A stretch of DNA of 62,285 bases from a virus, in IMG/VR virus record IMGVR_UViG_3300022700_000085, positions 1 through 62,285 of that record. One strand, written 5' to 3'. The notes under the pieces were generated by a model that saw nothing but the letters and a program-made list of their open reading frames with translations, was not told where the DNA came from and ran no database searches. How positions within the stretch are numbered: the first letter of the stretch is position 1; each line of letters opens with the position of its first letter. The translations under genes were made by a program, and so were the position numbers. Positions 15,188 through 26,600 of the stretch are shown here, one piece after another.

Positions 15188-15693
15188 AATTTGAAACTGA
15201 GTTTTATGATATAACACTGGATGTTAAAGCATATAAAAAGGAATTATTAAAATATCTCAGGGATATTAATGAGCGCGCTGGCCAAGCTTGGATTGATACG
15301 GTTGTTAATAAAACACCTATCCCAACTTGGTCAGGTGCATCTAGAGCCACCTTTAAAAAATTAGCAAATGAGTTAGGAACTTCGGTTCCTATTGGACCTA
15401 TAAAAGCAAATAAAAACAGAGTCTCACTTGGCGAATCAACATCTTCACGAAGTGGTGTTGTAGAAGATAGCAATGATGCTTATGTTGGATTTTTATATTC
15501 AACTAATTTAAGGTATCTTCGATATAATGAATATAATAGAGCCACAGCAGGACCACCGCCTCAACCTTTTAGTAATAATGTTAAATTCACCCCTTATGGA
15601 TTTCAAGAAAAAGGCGCAAAAGTTTGGCAAGAAATAGCAAAAAAAGCCGAACTCCCAGATCCTTATAAATACTTGAGTAAGAAAAGGATGTAA
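15184..15693 (+). CDS. Minor structural protein (HK97 gp10-like candidate)
   Basis: 169 residues. The part RAGQAWIDTVVNKTPIPTWSGASRATFKKLA resembles the helix plus P-x-x-x-G-x-x-R phrase of HK97 gp10-like connector and minor tail proteins. A Pro-rich turn (AGPPPQPFSNN) and a basic end (YLSKKRM) follow. It lies between the chaperone and tape measure genes, an unusual place for a neck protein, so a tail role is as likely. Its ATG overlaps the frameshift product stop. Confidence 0.5.
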   Translation: MKFETEFYDITLDVKAYKKELLKYLRDINERAGQAWIDTVVNKTPIPTWSGASRATFKKLANELGTSVPIGPIKANKNRVSLGESTSSRSGVVEDSNDAYVGFLYSTNLRYLRYNEYNRATAGPPPQPFSNNVKFTPYGFQEKGAKVWQEIAKKAELPDPYKYLSKKRM

Positions 15694-15695
15694 TA

Positions 15696-18600
15696 ATGGC
15701 TCAAATAACACAAAAACTAGGTTTCAAAGCAACCGGTGCATTGAGAAGCCTAGGCGCACTTTCCACCAAATTAGATAGAGCCAATGAATCACTGCGCAAT
15801 TTTAAAGGGACCGCTGATAAAGCTGGAGGAACACAAGGTTTAGGCGGTGTACAAAAAGGGTTAGATAAAACAACTAAAAAAACTAATAATATGACTATTA
15901 GTTGGCAGACGATGGCAAGAATCATCGAAACTCAAATTATTGTCAGGTCTATTACACAGCTTTCTCAGGCTCTTCAGGATGCCACTGGTAGAGCTAGAGA
16001 ATTAGGTCTCGCTGTTGAAGAAGTTCAAACAATTAGTGGGAGAACCAAAGGAAGCAAAGAACTAACACAAGATATTTTAAACTTATCTGATGTTCTTTCT
16101 AGCACCCCTCAAGATCTTGCAGAAGGTTTATATCAAACTTTATCTAATCAGGTGGTAAAAGCTGGTGAAGCACTTGAATTTACTGCTGATGCTTCTAGAC
16201 TTGCTACTGTGACGGCTTCTGAAACTGGTGATGCTGTTAATGCTTTGTCATCTGTAATGAACTCTTATGGCAAAAATGCTTCTCAAGTTTCACACATTTC
16301 AGACACATTATTTAAAACAATTGAATTAGGTCGTGTTCGTTTAAATGAGATGGCAGATATTATTGGTCGTGTTACACCTCTCACTGCTCAATTAGGTATA
16401 ACTTGGGAAGAGACTGCCGCCTCTATTGCCACTATGACTCGGCAAGGTGTTCGTGCTGATACAGCTATCACTCAATTAAGAGCTGTAGTCAATAAATTGA
16501 TTAAACCTAGCGAGAATATGAAAGATTTGTATCGAGAATGGGGTGTGAAGACTGGTAAACAAGCTATAGAAACCTTCGGCGGTTTAAAAGGAGTGTTAGA
16601 AAAAGTAATGGAAACAACTGGAGGAAGCACAACTGAAATAGCTAAACTATTTAGACGTGTTCGCGCCACTACCGGTGTTATTAGTATAATGGCGGATGAA
16701 GGAGATCTTTTATCTGAATCTTTGAAAGGTATAGAAGAAGCATCTGGAGCATCAGCAAACGCTTTTGAGCAGTTTTCTCGTTCTGATGCTCATCAAATGA
16801 CGCTAGCGATGCAGGAGATGGAAAACAGTCTTACTCGTGCCGGTTTGAAATTGATGCCTACTTATACTAAACTTCTTGAGTTTGCTTCCAATGAGATAGA
16901 TAATTTTGCTGATGGTTGGTTAAAAGTCACTGGTCAAATGACTGATGCCAGGCGTCTATCCATCACTTATAGAAATGAAGTAGAAAAAACACAAAAAATA
17001 CTGGATAAAAGAAATGAAAACTTTGCTGAAGAACAAAGAAATAGATTTAAAGGTTTAACTGAAACAGCGAGAAAATACTACAATGTTATTAATAAGAGAG
17101 AATTAGCTCTTGCTAAAATTAGAGATGATTCTATAGACAGAGCCAGCAGTGAGTACAAATCTTCATTAGATAATATTGTTGGAGTATATGAAGACGCAGT
17201 AAAAAGAATAGGTAAAGCAGTAGAAAATGCTAACGATAGAATAAAATCAAATACACAAGAAGTAGCAAATATACAGCAAAAGATAGATGAAAAAAGATTA
17301 GAAGGAAAGCTATCGAGAACCAAAAATGTTTATAGCAAACTTAGAATTCTAGATGAAGAGTATTCTCGAGCAAGAGCCAAAGCCCGTGAAGCAACCAGTG
17401 AAATAGATTACACCAAAGAAAGTAAAGAAAGAGCTAAAGCCGCCAGGGAAGTAGCTTTAAATCTTGCTGAACAAAGAGAACAATTAGCAGGTCAAACAGG
17501 GCATCTTGGATTCATAAAAAAGTATAGAAAAGATACTATCAGTGAACTCAAAGGAATGCAAAATATAGAAAAAACAGCTAACAAAAGAATCAAAGATAGG
17601 CTACCTGATTTAAAAGAACAATTAAAAATCCGAAAAAAAGAGTTGGGAACACTTAAAAATTTAGTAAAACAACTAAAGGATTTGACTCAAGAAGGTTTAA
17701 TTGATAGTGATATAGCCATAAGCAGAGTAAATGAAGTAGGCGAAAAAATAAACGATATCCTCGGTAGCGCAGAAAACAGCGACCTCTTTATGGATTCCTT
17801 AAAACTTAAAGAGCAAACAGGAGCTATTAAAGAAGGTTTACAAATTGCTTTTGATTCTGCGAAAATAGATTGGAAAGCAGAAGTAAAAAGAGCCAGAGCA
17901 GCATTTGAAGGTGAAGTAATAAAAATAAAAACTAAGTTTGACCCTGAAGGAAAAACACCCAAAAGAGCTGCCGCATTGGGGCTAGAAAAAAGAGAGGATC
18001 AAACTATAAGTGAATTTAATGTACAACTTTTAGAAGAAGCTAAAAAGCAACTAAATAAACAAGCAATTTTAGAAAAAGAGATAGGTGATATAAGGGTAAA
18101 TAATAAAAAGGAACTCAACACAGCATTAAGAAGTCAACAAGCTGTAAAAACAGCAATTAGAGATCAAGTTGTAGATATTAGACATGCAGCAGAAGCAAAT
18201 GCTTTATTAGCAAGACAGGCAGGTAGAACACTAAATGTAGAAAAAGAATTTAATAGACTTCTAAAACAAAGAACTCCTACACTTGCTTCGGTAAAAACAG
18301 GTTTTGAAAATATTTATCAAAACATAAGAAAAGGAAAAGAAGTAAGCACTGAAGAAATTAATGTGCTTGGAAGTAAAATTGTAAAAGCAGCAGAACATAA
18401 AAAATTAACTGCCGATCATCAAAGACTTCTATTTGAAATTGTAAACAAGTTAAGAGAATGGAGCACTATTTCACAAAAAATAGCTGATAAACAAAAGCAA
18501 ATACCAGAAAAGGAAAAACTTGAAGTATCAAAACAAATAATAAAAGAAGCAAGAAGATTAAAAGAGGCATATGAAAATAATATAGGTTTAATTGAAGCAG

Positions 18601-19148
18601 GTGAACGTAGATTGAACGGGATGAAAGAGACAATGGATGGAATACAAGAAAAAACAAATGGCTTTAATAAAAATTTAGGTGCTTCAAAAGGTGCAGCAGA
18701 CGGGGTAAAAACCAGTGTAGCTAGTATACAAGGAGCTATAAATCAAAATATAACCAAAGCAAAACAACTCACTACTGCCTTTAAACAAGCTGCGACGGCA
18801 GCGGCACAAGCTTCTACGGCTGGCTCTACACCAGCTATGGCTCATTTTGGTGGTTCAACAAAGTATTTTGCCGCTGGTGGGCCAGCAAGAGGTCAAGATA
18901 AAATACCTGCTATGCTAGGTCAAGGTGAGACAGTTATAAGTGCGAAAAATTCAAAGCGTTTCTTCTCTGAATTAAATGCTATGAATCAAGGGGCCCAACC
19001 TGTGTATCGTGAACAGGGTGGTTCTGTCACCAATGTTGGTGATGTTAATGTCACGGTGAATGGTGGAGAAACCTCGCAGCAAACGGTGCGCGAGATTGGA
19101 CATGCGTTGCGTCGTGAGATTCAACGTGGAAACATAAAACTTCGTTAA
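15696..19148 (+). CDS. Tail tape measure protein
   Basis: 1150 residues, the longest tail gene. The N-terminal 350 residues carry the TP901-type tape measure signature (VEEVQTISGRT, QDLAEGLYQTLSN, MNSYGKNASQVSHISDTLFK, VTPLTAQLGITWEETAASIA). The next 600 residues are long charged helices. The end has a Gly/Ala segment (AAQASTAGSTPAMAHFGGST) and a beta-rich part. It sets tail length; at about 0.15 nm per residue the tail would be roughly 170 nm, a family rule and not a measurement. No lysozyme or peptidase domain was recognised. Confidence 0.9.
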   Translation: MAQITQKLGFKATGALRSLGALSTKLDRANESLRNFKGTADKAGGTQGLGGVQKGLDKTTKKTNNMTISWQTMARIIETQIIVRSITQLSQALQDATGRARELGLAVEEVQTISGRTKGSKELTQDILNLSDVLSSTPQDLAEGLYQTLSNQVVKAGEALEFTADASRLATVTASETGDAVNALSSVMNSYGKNASQVSHISDTLFKTIELGRVRLNEMADIIGRVTPLTAQLGITWEETAASIATMTRQGVRADTAITQLRAVVNKLIKPSENMKDLYREWGVKTGKQAIETFGGLKGVLEKVMETTGGSTTEIAKLFRRVRATTGVISIMADEGDLLSESLKGIEEASGASANAFEQFSRSDAHQMTLAMQEMENSLTRAGLKLMPTYTKLLEFASNEIDNFADGWLKVTGQMTDARRLSITYRNEVEKTQKILDKRNENFAEEQRNRFKGLTETARKYYNVINKRELALAKIRDDSIDRASSEYKSSLDNIVGVYEDAVKRIGKAVENANDRIKSNTQEVANIQQKIDEKRLEGKLSRTKNVYSKLRILDEEYSRARAKAREATSEIDYTKESKERAKAAREVALNLAEQREQLAGQTGHLGFIKKYRKDTISELKGMQNIEKTANKRIKDRLPDLKEQLKIRKKELGTLKNLVKQLKDLTQEGLIDSDIAISRVNEVGEKINDILGSAENSDLFMDSLKLKEQTGAIKEGLQIAFDSAKIDWKAEVKRARAAFEGEVIKIKTKFDPEGKTPKRAAALGLEKREDQTISEFNVQLLEEAKKQLNKQAILEKEIGDIRVNNKKELNTALRSQQAVKTAIRDQVVDIRHAAEANALLARQAGRTLNVEKEFNRLLKQRTPTLASVKTGFENIYQNIRKGKEVSTEEINVLGSKIVKAAEHKKLTADHQRLLFEIVNKLREWSTISQKIADKQKQIPEKEKLEVSKQIIKEARRLKEAYENNIGLIEAGERRLNGMKETMDGIQEKTNGFNKNLGASKGAADGVKTSVASIQGAINQNITKAKQLTTAFKQAATAAAQASTAGSTPAMAHFGGSTKYFAAGGPARGQDKIPAMLGQGETVISAKNSKRFFSELNAMNQGAQPVYREQGGSVTNVGDVNVTVNGGETSQQTVREIGHALRREIQRGNIKLR

Positions 19149-19161
19149 TTTGGAGATTCAA

Positions 19162-19656
19162 ATGGATCAGAAAACTAAACTTAGTGGTCATTTCGTAATT
19201 GAGCACCGGGATCGCGAAGGGGATCTCAAAGGTGTTTATGATGTACCTAATGGTATTGTTGATGAGGGGCTAAACCATATTCTTGATACAGAATTTCATG
19301 GTAGCTCCCAAATTGGTACTTGGTACATTGGTTTAGTAGACAATAGTGGTTTTACTGCTTTTTCTAGTGATGACACATTGTCAGATCATAGTGGTTGGAG
19401 TGAATTCACTAGTTACACTGAATCCAACCGTGTAGAGTGGCAAGAAGATGCTGCTGCCAGCCGTTCAATTAGTAATTCTACTACGGCTGATTTTAGTGTT
19501 AATGCTTCTGGTAATCTGAAAGGTATTTTTGTTACCAGTAATAATGTCAAGAGCACTGGAAACACCGGTACGTTATGGTCTACCGCTGCATTCTCATCTG
19601 TTGTTGCCACAGCTAACGGTGACACATTGAAAGTGACTTATACTGTCAGCGGTTAA
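19162..19656 (+). CDS. Beta-rich tail or decoration protein
   Basis: 164 residues from the ATG at 19162, which follows TTGGAG; the upstream in-frame TTG at 19150 has no ribosome site. The sequence (GTWYIGLVDNSGFTAFSSDD, then VEWQEDAAASRSI and LKGIFVTSNN) has the pattern of small phage beta-sandwich proteins placed just after the tape measure gene. Its GC content and codon use are closer to the capsid gene than to the fibre genes that follow, which suggests high expression. Function is not known. Confidence 0.6.
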   Translation: MDQKTKLSGHFVIEHRDREGDLKGVYDVPNGIVDEGLNHILDTEFHGSSQIGTWYIGLVDNSGFTAFSSDDTLSDHSGWSEFTSYTESNRVEWQEDAAASRSISNSTTADFSVNASGNLKGIFVTSNNVKSTGNTGTLWSTAAFSSVVATANGDTLKVTYTVSG

Positions 19657-19670
19657 TATGCAATATTTAT

Positions 19671-19690
19671 GGGGTGGGGAAACCCACCCC
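19671..19690 (+). terminator. 8-bp GC hairpin with GAAA loop between tail genes
   Basis: GGGGTGGG (19671-19678), loop GAAA, CCCACCCC (19683-19690). There is no T-run behind it, so it may be an RNA 3'-end stabiliser rather than a true terminator. An in-frame ATG at 19669 lies on its edge but is not used as a start. Confidence 0.55.
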
Positions 19691-19707
19691 AGATATTGGA
19701 GGTCGAA

Positions 19708-20742
19708 ATGTCTCTTTTATGGATTGATGGATTTGAAAAATACGGCCCTACTGGGGCTTCTGCATCACCGTCCTATGTTTTTCATCAAAAATATAATTCC
19801 AACGCCGATGAGCAACATTTTGATATTTTAAGTGGTTCAACAGGAAAGGGGCTTAAACTAGGAAGTTCGTTCACTACTCCTTATTTGACTACTGACCCAA
19901 CAATAATTATTGGGTTTGCTTTTAAAACTCCAGGTGTGGATTCTGATGGGTGGGACGTTATTTTCGGTCTTAAAGATGCTTATTTGGATAGTGGCTCTAA
20001 TAATTTTGCTAATGCTAGTATAATTATCAATTCAAATGGTTTGACAACAAATGAAATATCATTTTTAGTGGAAACTGATGTAAAAGCCACAAGCAACAAT
20101 GTGGATATTCAATTAGATACTTGGTATTACCTTGAAGCAAAAATATATAAGCACAGTACTAATGGAACAGCAAATATAAAAATAGATGGTGAAGAAGTTG
20201 TGTCTTTTTCTGGTGACACTTATAGTGGTTCCTTTGATCATTATGGTATGGTGTATTTCACTAGTGAGAACGACAGAACATTTGATGACCTTTATATTTG
20301 TGACGGTTCTGGATCAAAGAATAATGATTTTCTTGGGACTTGTAATGTTAAATGTTTGAGCCCTTCTTCTGATGCATCTGGAAATTGGACTCCAAGCACA
20401 GGTAATGATTTATATGCTGTAATTAATGAAGATGAATTAAATAGTGATTATATTAGTAGTAATACATCAAATGAGCAAACACTTGTTGAATTAGATAATT
20501 TTACAGAATCAAACATAAAAGGTATTGGAATAACAATAGATTCAAAAGTAACAGGAAATATAAATAAATATACAAATTTAATTACTCAGAATGGCACAGG
20601 CAATATTCAAGAACATTCTGCTGTTTCACCAGGATTAGATATGTTGATGTCTTCTATTAGAATTATGGAAGAAAATTCAGATGGAGATGATTGGGATTCA
20701 AGTACTATCAATAGTTTACGCATTGGTGTAGAGGTAGCATAA
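19708..20742 (+). CDS. Lectin-like (concanavalin A-type) tail protein A
   Basis: 344 residues from the ATG at 19708, preceded by TTGGAGG. It begins SLLWIDGFEKYG, which parallels ALIWCDGFESYG of the next protein. Both continue with a beta-jelly-roll pattern (TWYYLEAKIYKHSTNGTANI and DDLYICDGSGSKNNDFLG), as in LamG/concanavalin-like carbohydrate-binding domains of phage tails. The second part (about residues 215-344) is a separate beta domain also shared with the next gene. Probable role: part of the tail tip or a side fibre that contacts the host surface. Confidence 0.7.
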   Translation: MSLLWIDGFEKYGPTGASASPSYVFHQKYNSNADEQHFDILSGSTGKGLKLGSSFTTPYLTTDPTIIIGFAFKTPGVDSDGWDVIFGLKDAYLDSGSNNFANASIIINSNGLTTNEISFLVETDVKATSNNVDIQLDTWYYLEAKIYKHSTNGTANIKIDGEEVVSFSGDTYSGSFDHYGMVYFTSENDRTFDDLYICDGSGSKNNDFLGTCNVKCLSPSSDASGNWTPSTGNDLYAVINEDELNSDYISSNTSNEQTLVELDNFTESNIKGIGITIDSKVTGNINKYTNLITQNGTGNIQEHSAVSPGLDMLMSSIRIMEENSDGDDWDSSTINSLRIGVEVA

Positions 20743-21827
20743 TGGCTTTAATATGGTGTGATGGTTTTGAATCTTATGGGATTGGAGACGAGAGTGATAT
20801 ATCTCCTGACGGTATTCTTGATGCAAAATATGATACTATTGAAGGTGGACATGAAGTAGAGTCGCCAGGGTTAAGTGGTCATGGTCATTCATTAGAATGC
20901 AGCCCGTATGGTATTAAATTTAAAACACCTGTGTTGACATCTAATAATACTTTGATTGTTGGTATCAAAATTTTAAATGGTACGTCTATACACCAAACTC
21001 CACGATATATTGCGTCTTGTCCTTTAATGGTGTTTTTAGACGGAGGCACAACAAATATAAAATTATTGTTGTCTGGTGGAAACACTTTATTAGTAATAGA
21101 TGGTGATGAAAACGTTGTAGGGTTTTCAAAAGATATTGTTTCACGTAAAGCACCTGGGTCTTTTGATCCTGTGTTATTTCAATATATTGAAATGAAAGTT
21201 GTTTGCCATGACACAAATGGATCTGTAGAAGTAAGATTAAACGGCGCTCCTTTAATAAATGTCACAAATATTCAAACAAAATTTGGAAGTAATAATTATT
21301 GTGATAGCTTTATGATTGGTGATGGATCATCAAACCCAATGGATCACATACATATGGATGACCTGTATATTTGTGATGGTACAGGAAACAAAAACAATGA
21401 TTTTCTTGGTCCAATAGCAATTCAAACACTTTATCCAGATGGGGATGATACAACTGAATTTGAAACCACTGGCAACGGCAGTTATGGAACACATTACGAA
21501 CAAGTAAATTATGGTGAGGCTCTTTGGGATACTGATTATATAGAAGATGGAACAACTGGAAACAAAGATATTTTCACGTTTAATAATGCTACTTATATTG
21601 ATGAAGTATATGGTATAATTGGTTGGACTGTTGCAGAAAACACAGGAAACAGTGATACATATAAAATGGTTTGTGAATCAGGTAACACTACAGAAAAATC
21701 TGCTAACATCACTCTTAATTCAGGTAATGTGACAAGTAAATTTATATTAGAAAATGACCCAAACACATCAAATTCATGGACTCTTAGCAGTTTAAACGCC
21801 ATTAAATTTGGTTTGGAGATTCAATAA
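20742..21827 (+). CDS. Lectin-like (concanavalin A-type) tail protein B
   Basis: 361 residues, a tandem paralogue of the preceding gene. Shared landmarks in order: the WxDGFExYG start, the I-E-M-K-V-V-C-H-D-T-N-G-S-V-E-V strand pair, DDLYICDGTGNKNNDFLGP, and an end with SLNAIKFGLEIQ. Divergence is large outside these points, so the duplication is old. It starts on the last base of the previous stop (ATAATGG) and its stop overlaps the next start. Binding of a host glycan is inferred from the fold pattern. Confidence 0.7.
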   Translation: MALIWCDGFESYGIGDESDISPDGILDAKYDTIEGGHEVESPGLSGHGHSLECSPYGIKFKTPVLTSNNTLIVGIKILNGTSIHQTPRYIASCPLMVFLDGGTTNIKLLLSGGNTLLVIDGDENVVGFSKDIVSRKAPGSFDPVLFQYIEMKVVCHDTNGSVEVRLNGAPLINVTNIQTKFGSNNYCDSFMIGDGSSNPMDHIHMDDLYICDGTGNKNNDFLGPIAIQTLYPDGDDTTEFETTGNGSYGTHYEQVNYGEALWDTDYIEDGTTGNKDIFTFNNATYIDEVYGIIGWTVAENTGNSDTYKMVCESGNTTEKSANITLNSGNVTSKFILENDPNTSNSWTLSSLNAIKFGLEIQ

Positions 21828-23233
21828 TGGCTGTTCGTTCTTCTCAACAATATATACAAGCCGTTGGACCAGACCAATCAGATGGTGAATTACGTGTACA
21901 TCGGATGTATGTCGATGTTTTGTATACGGTGCCAATAGGGACAGAAAAAGATGCAGAGAATAGTTTAAATTTAACTCAAAATGCTCGTAGTTTTATTGAA
22001 ACAAAAAGTGCTTCAAATAATATTAGTTTAACTAGTAATTTATCACATGTACTTATTCTTAATAAGCACAGGGTGCCTGATTCCACATTAAATTTAACTG
22101 ATGATGCGAGAGCGGCGAAAACACTTTATTTTGATTTAAATGATACAATTAATTTTGAATCTTTTGGTGGTAGAACTTTTGAGTTTTCACTGACAAATAA
22201 TGTGTCATTTGATGATACATTATTTGAATTTAACTATGTTGCTGATAGAAACCCCGCTGGTAACACACTCTCTCTTACTCAGACTGTGATTGCTTTAAGT
22301 AATCCTACTGGTGGTAATACACTTAATTTAACCCAGAATGTTTCAGTAATTTATCCAATAAAGCCAAATGTAAGTCAATATATAGGTTTTTATAGTCATA
22401 CAAGCACACCGCACAGAGCTTGGATTGAACACGATGTAAATATCAGGGATCTAGCTAGAGTACCTATAACACATACAATCACACAAAACATTTCTTTTGT
22501 GCAAGAAGCATCTATACTTTATCTTTTGCAAGTATTAGGTATAACTGATTCTGTTTCTTTTGGTTTTGGGTATGAAATAGAAAATGAATTAGATTTAACA
22601 TACAACCTTGAAGTTTTAAGCGATTTTATTAGGAATGTAGGACAAGATTTAGGTGTGGGCCATGCTCTCACTTGGTTTGAAGATTCACCTTGTAATAAAA
22701 AGCAGTACACACCTTTTAAAGGTGAAAACACTGTAAGTAGTGATAATCAATCTGATACATTAAGAGATCCACAAGGTGATACAAATACTTTCTCTCTTTA
22801 TACTCCTTATTTAGGTTTACCAACAAGCAAAGTCACATTAAGAAAACCTGAATTAGATAACAGAGATAGGAATGCATATACTAGAGTTAATCATGAAACT
22901 CGTGGCGGTGAAATTATAGTTTATTCCGATCCTGATTGGCCTAAAATAAGAACACTTGCTATTACTGTTGTTGGTTTGACCAAAGACAAAATAGATGAAT
23001 TACAGACATTTATGTTTAATAATGTTGGTAAAATGATAGGTATAGACGATTGGGAAGGGAGGTTATGGAAGGGTTTTATTACAAACCCTAATGAACCAGC
23101 GATCCAAGACGGCAGAAAAAAATGGACTGTTTCATTTGAATTTGAAGGTGAGATGCTTGAAATAGAAAATCCAAGCGGTCCTGATGGTATGGCAATAAAT
23201 TTAACACATTCAGTATCGGCGGTGGTAGTATGA
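21827..23233 (+). CDS. Tail protein with NLTQN-type repeats and distal-tail-like C-terminus
   Basis: 468 residues. The first 270 residues carry a degenerate beta repeat, about seven times, of the form S-L-N-L-T-Q-N-A/V (SLNLTQNARSF, NISLTSNLSHV, TLNLTDDARA, NTLSLTQTVIA, NTLNLTQNVSV). The C-terminal 150 residues (TKDKIDELQTFMFNNVGKM, IGIDDWEGRLWKGFITNPNE, KKWTVSFEFEG) look like a distal tail protein domain, similar to the next gene. It lies after the tape measure, where the distal tail gene is expected. A fusion of a repeat shaft to a distal-tail-like domain is the best reading. Confidence 0.6.
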   Translation: MAVRSSQQYIQAVGPDQSDGELRVHRMYVDVLYTVPIGTEKDAENSLNLTQNARSFIETKSASNNISLTSNLSHVLILNKHRVPDSTLNLTDDARAAKTLYFDLNDTINFESFGGRTFEFSLTNNVSFDDTLFEFNYVADRNPAGNTLSLTQTVIALSNPTGGNTLNLTQNVSVIYPIKPNVSQYIGFYSHTSTPHRAWIEHDVNIRDLARVPITHTITQNISFVQEASILYLLQVLGITDSVSFGFGYEIENELDLTYNLEVLSDFIRNVGQDLGVGHALTWFEDSPCNKKQYTPFKGENTVSSDNQSDTLRDPQGDTNTFSLYTPYLGLPTSKVTLRKPELDNRDRNAYTRVNHETRGGEIIVYSDPDWPKIRTLAITVVGLTKDKIDELQTFMFNNVGKMIGIDDWEGRLWKGFITNPNEPAIQDGRKKWTVSFEFEGEMLEIENPSGPDGMAINLTHSVSAVVV

Positions 23234-23613
23234 GTTTCTTCCTTAGAGCCCCTTATCCAGGGATATCCAGCACAACTGTTCTTCCTTCTCCAAGTTGGGG
23301 TGATTCAAAAGCACTCACAGCCACAATAGTAAGTATGAGGTCAATGAACGGGACTTTATATACATATGTAAAATCAAGAAACGGGAGGAAACGTTTTAGG
23401 TGGGATTTCGATATAGCAAGGAATAAAGCTCTTGAACTAAGGGAATTTATAAATTCATATCAAAGTAAAATAATTCAAATCACAGACCATAATAATGATG
23501 TGTGGATTGGATATTTAAAAAATAACCCATTTGAATTTGCTGCTACTGGAAAAGCTGCTGGCTGGCCTGGCAACGAAACAATGTCAATTACATTGGAGTT
23601 TGAAGAGAAATGA
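23230..23613 (+). CDS. Small tail protein, distal tail (Dit)-like
   Basis: 127 residues. The pattern FRWDFDIARNKALELREFIN, then KIIQITDHNNDVWIGYLKNNPFEF and ETMSITLEFEE matches the end of the upstream protein (ID...WEG..W.G.I..NP), so both contain the same small beta domain. It overlaps both neighbours by four bases. Probable role: ring at the tail end to which the tail-tip protein attaches. Confidence 0.6.
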   Translation: MSFFLRAPYPGISSTTVLPSPSWGDSKALTATIVSMRSMNGTLYTYVKSRNGRKRFRWDFDIARNKALELREFINSYQSKIIQITDHNNDVWIGYLKNNPFEFAATGKAAGWPGNETMSITLEFEEK

Positions 23614-26600
23614 GATCAATAACAAGTAACACACAAGACTTATTAAATCAAAATATGGGCACTGAATTAATGGTGCTAGTAGAGATTGAGTGGGTTGATG
23701 GAGGCAGCATTTATTATTCTGATCAAGATATTGAAGGTGCTAAAACAAAAATTTTAGAGCTTGGTGGATTTGATACGTCAATGATGTTAGAAGGAGCTAA
23801 TACATCACAAGAACTTAAAATTGTTCTAGATGATACTGATAACAATATTCGAGAAATATACGATAATAATGATATCCACAAACGACCAGCAAAGGTGTAC
23901 ATATTACATAAAAATCAACCTCTTTTAGATAAAATACTTGTATTTCGAGGTGAATTAGTAACACCAATTGAATGGGATGAAACACAGCGTTCTGTATCAT
24001 TTAATATAATGTCTAAACTGAATTCTAAACAAGTCGGATTTAGTATGGAAGAAGGGGATTTTCCAAACATCCCGTCTGAAGCACTAGGGAAACCCTGGCC
24101 TTTAGTTTTTGGTCAAGTTTGTAATATGCCTGCTGTAAAAGTCAGAACACCGAGAAGAGGTTATTTGACATCAGGTACAGGTATAAAAGATTGCACACTA
24201 CAAACAAGAATATGTCAGGCATTAAGAATACAATGCCCAACTAAATTTGTAGGTATGAAAGAACATATAATGCGTCGTGCCAACGGGTTTTTTAGTTTAA
24301 AAGAACCTGTTATGATAGCTGATAATGAATGTTTAAATAGAAGAATGGCTGAGATTTGTAGATTACGTGACTTGCTTGTTCAACAAGAAGAATATGAACA
24401 TGAGCAAATAGAAATATATAATGGGGTTAATTTTCCACAAGAAGAAACAGTAACAATTACTATTGATGATGGGGAGTTTGTTGGTAGTTTTACTGGTAAC
24501 ACATTTTATGTTGATTATAGAATACACCCAAAAATAGAAACATGTGCAGACCAAGAATGTCAGCATGTGCCAGAAGCATACTATGGTCCTGAACACCCTA
24601 GAGCAAAATTAGAATGGTTAAGTAAACCAGAACCAGAGAAAACAGCAGAAGAACCAGTAAAGGTACATTGGGAAATAACCTCTGGAAGATATAGCGGTCT
24701 TAGAGTTTGGTTTGAAGCTACTCAAAAACAAAGAGCAGAAGCAGAACTCGGATGGGCGCCCGACAACCTTGGTGAAACCGTTATGCCGGATTTCACACAA
24801 ACAGCAGCGTTTGAAGATTGTGATGATGCTTTTCTTGATGGTGCTGGTAGAACACAATTAAAAGGAGGTCCAAAAGACGCTTGGTGGTTTTATGATAAGT
24901 TAGATTCTACTGAATTCTTTTGGGCTCCTTCTGGTTCAGAAGTTTATTTAGCTAATGAATCAGAAATTTTATATATAGTCAGTTTGATTCCAGGCACAGT
25001 TGACAGTGTTTCAGCTTATCGGGTAGCACCAAATGGATTTAAATATTTAACTGAACTTCCGACAGATTATTACACTGTTTATGAAACTGATTACGGTGGT
25101 TATACAGTTGTTGAAATAGGTTTGAAAAAAGATTTATCATTATACGATGATGGTTGGGACAGTGATATTTATGTATCATTTACTTCTGATGTTGGTCCAA
25201 ACCCTTGTGATAATATTGAATGGTTGGTGAACAAATACACTGATTTAAGTATTGATTCTTCAAGTTTTGCTTCGGTCAAGGCTTCTTTATCAAATTATCC
25301 TTGTGCTTTTCATTTAACATCTCGACCTGATGTATATAAACTTATTCAAGATATTGCATATCAATCTAGATGTTTAATTTATGTTAGAAATGATATACTT
25401 TATATAAAGTATCTATCTGATGAACCTAGTTCTGAAAGAACTATAAGTACTAATGATATTTTATCTGGTTCATTCGTTGAATTTTTGAGTGAGACAGAAA
25501 ATGTTTATACAACTCATAATATACAATGGAAGAAATCAGGGGCGGCAGTAAGAGAAGATCAAGAAAATGAAAGAAAACTTATTTTAAAATATAATGTAGA
25601 TAAATACGGGACTGTTGAAAATTCATGGGATTATTATACACAAACTATATATAGTAATGTATTAAAAACAGGTACATTTTGGTTGATCAGAAAAGCTAAT
25701 TCATGGAAAAAAGTAAAATTTAAATTACCAATAAAACACATTGATTTAGATGTTGGTGATTGTATAACTTTAAATGTACCTCAATTCGGCGATGAAGTAA
25801 AAACTATTATAGAAAGTATGAATCTTGATATAAATAGTTACACTGTTGATTTTGTTTGTTGGACACCAATTCGTTCAGGTGAAAGTGAACCTTTTTATTG
25901 GGCTTGGCCTGCAAATCAATCAGAAAATCAAATTTGGCCTTTGAATGATGATTCACACGGTGGTGGTGGATATAATTTTGATATAACCCCTCCGATTGGA
26001 CATATATTAAGAGGTGGGGGCCATCATGATGATAGATTAATAATTACGTCTGGTGGTCAATACCCAAGTGATTTAGGAGACATTTATCCTACTATCACAT
26101 GTGAAACATCAGAATATTTAGACAATGTTTCTGATATAGAACCAGAAATTAAAGCTAAAGAAATAGCTGAATCTGCTGCTCGATCTAGTATGGAATCAGA
26201 TATGTCTGGAGGCGGAGGAGCTGTTCAAGATAGTGGGGCGCCAGGAAGAGGCACAGAAGACCCTGATAAGTGTGGCTATCCAAATGATCCTTGGTCATGT
26301 GGTTATAAATTATTAAAACATTATCTTAAATGTGCAAAACACACACAACCGGAAGAAGAGGGGGGTGGCGGTCCTTGTGAATGTACTGAAGAGGGGGGTC
26401 CACATTGTTGTTACGGTGATATGTGGACTGAATGCGAAACTTATTCTGATGCTATAAGCGTCAAAATGGCAGCAAGACAAGCATCAATAGAAGCAGAAAA
26501 TAAAAATGATGAGCCGTGGAAGTGTGGAGACACACGTTTAGTAGGCCTTTATGTAGCATCAGCTCAAAGTCCTAAATATGTAACTTGTGAATATATACAT

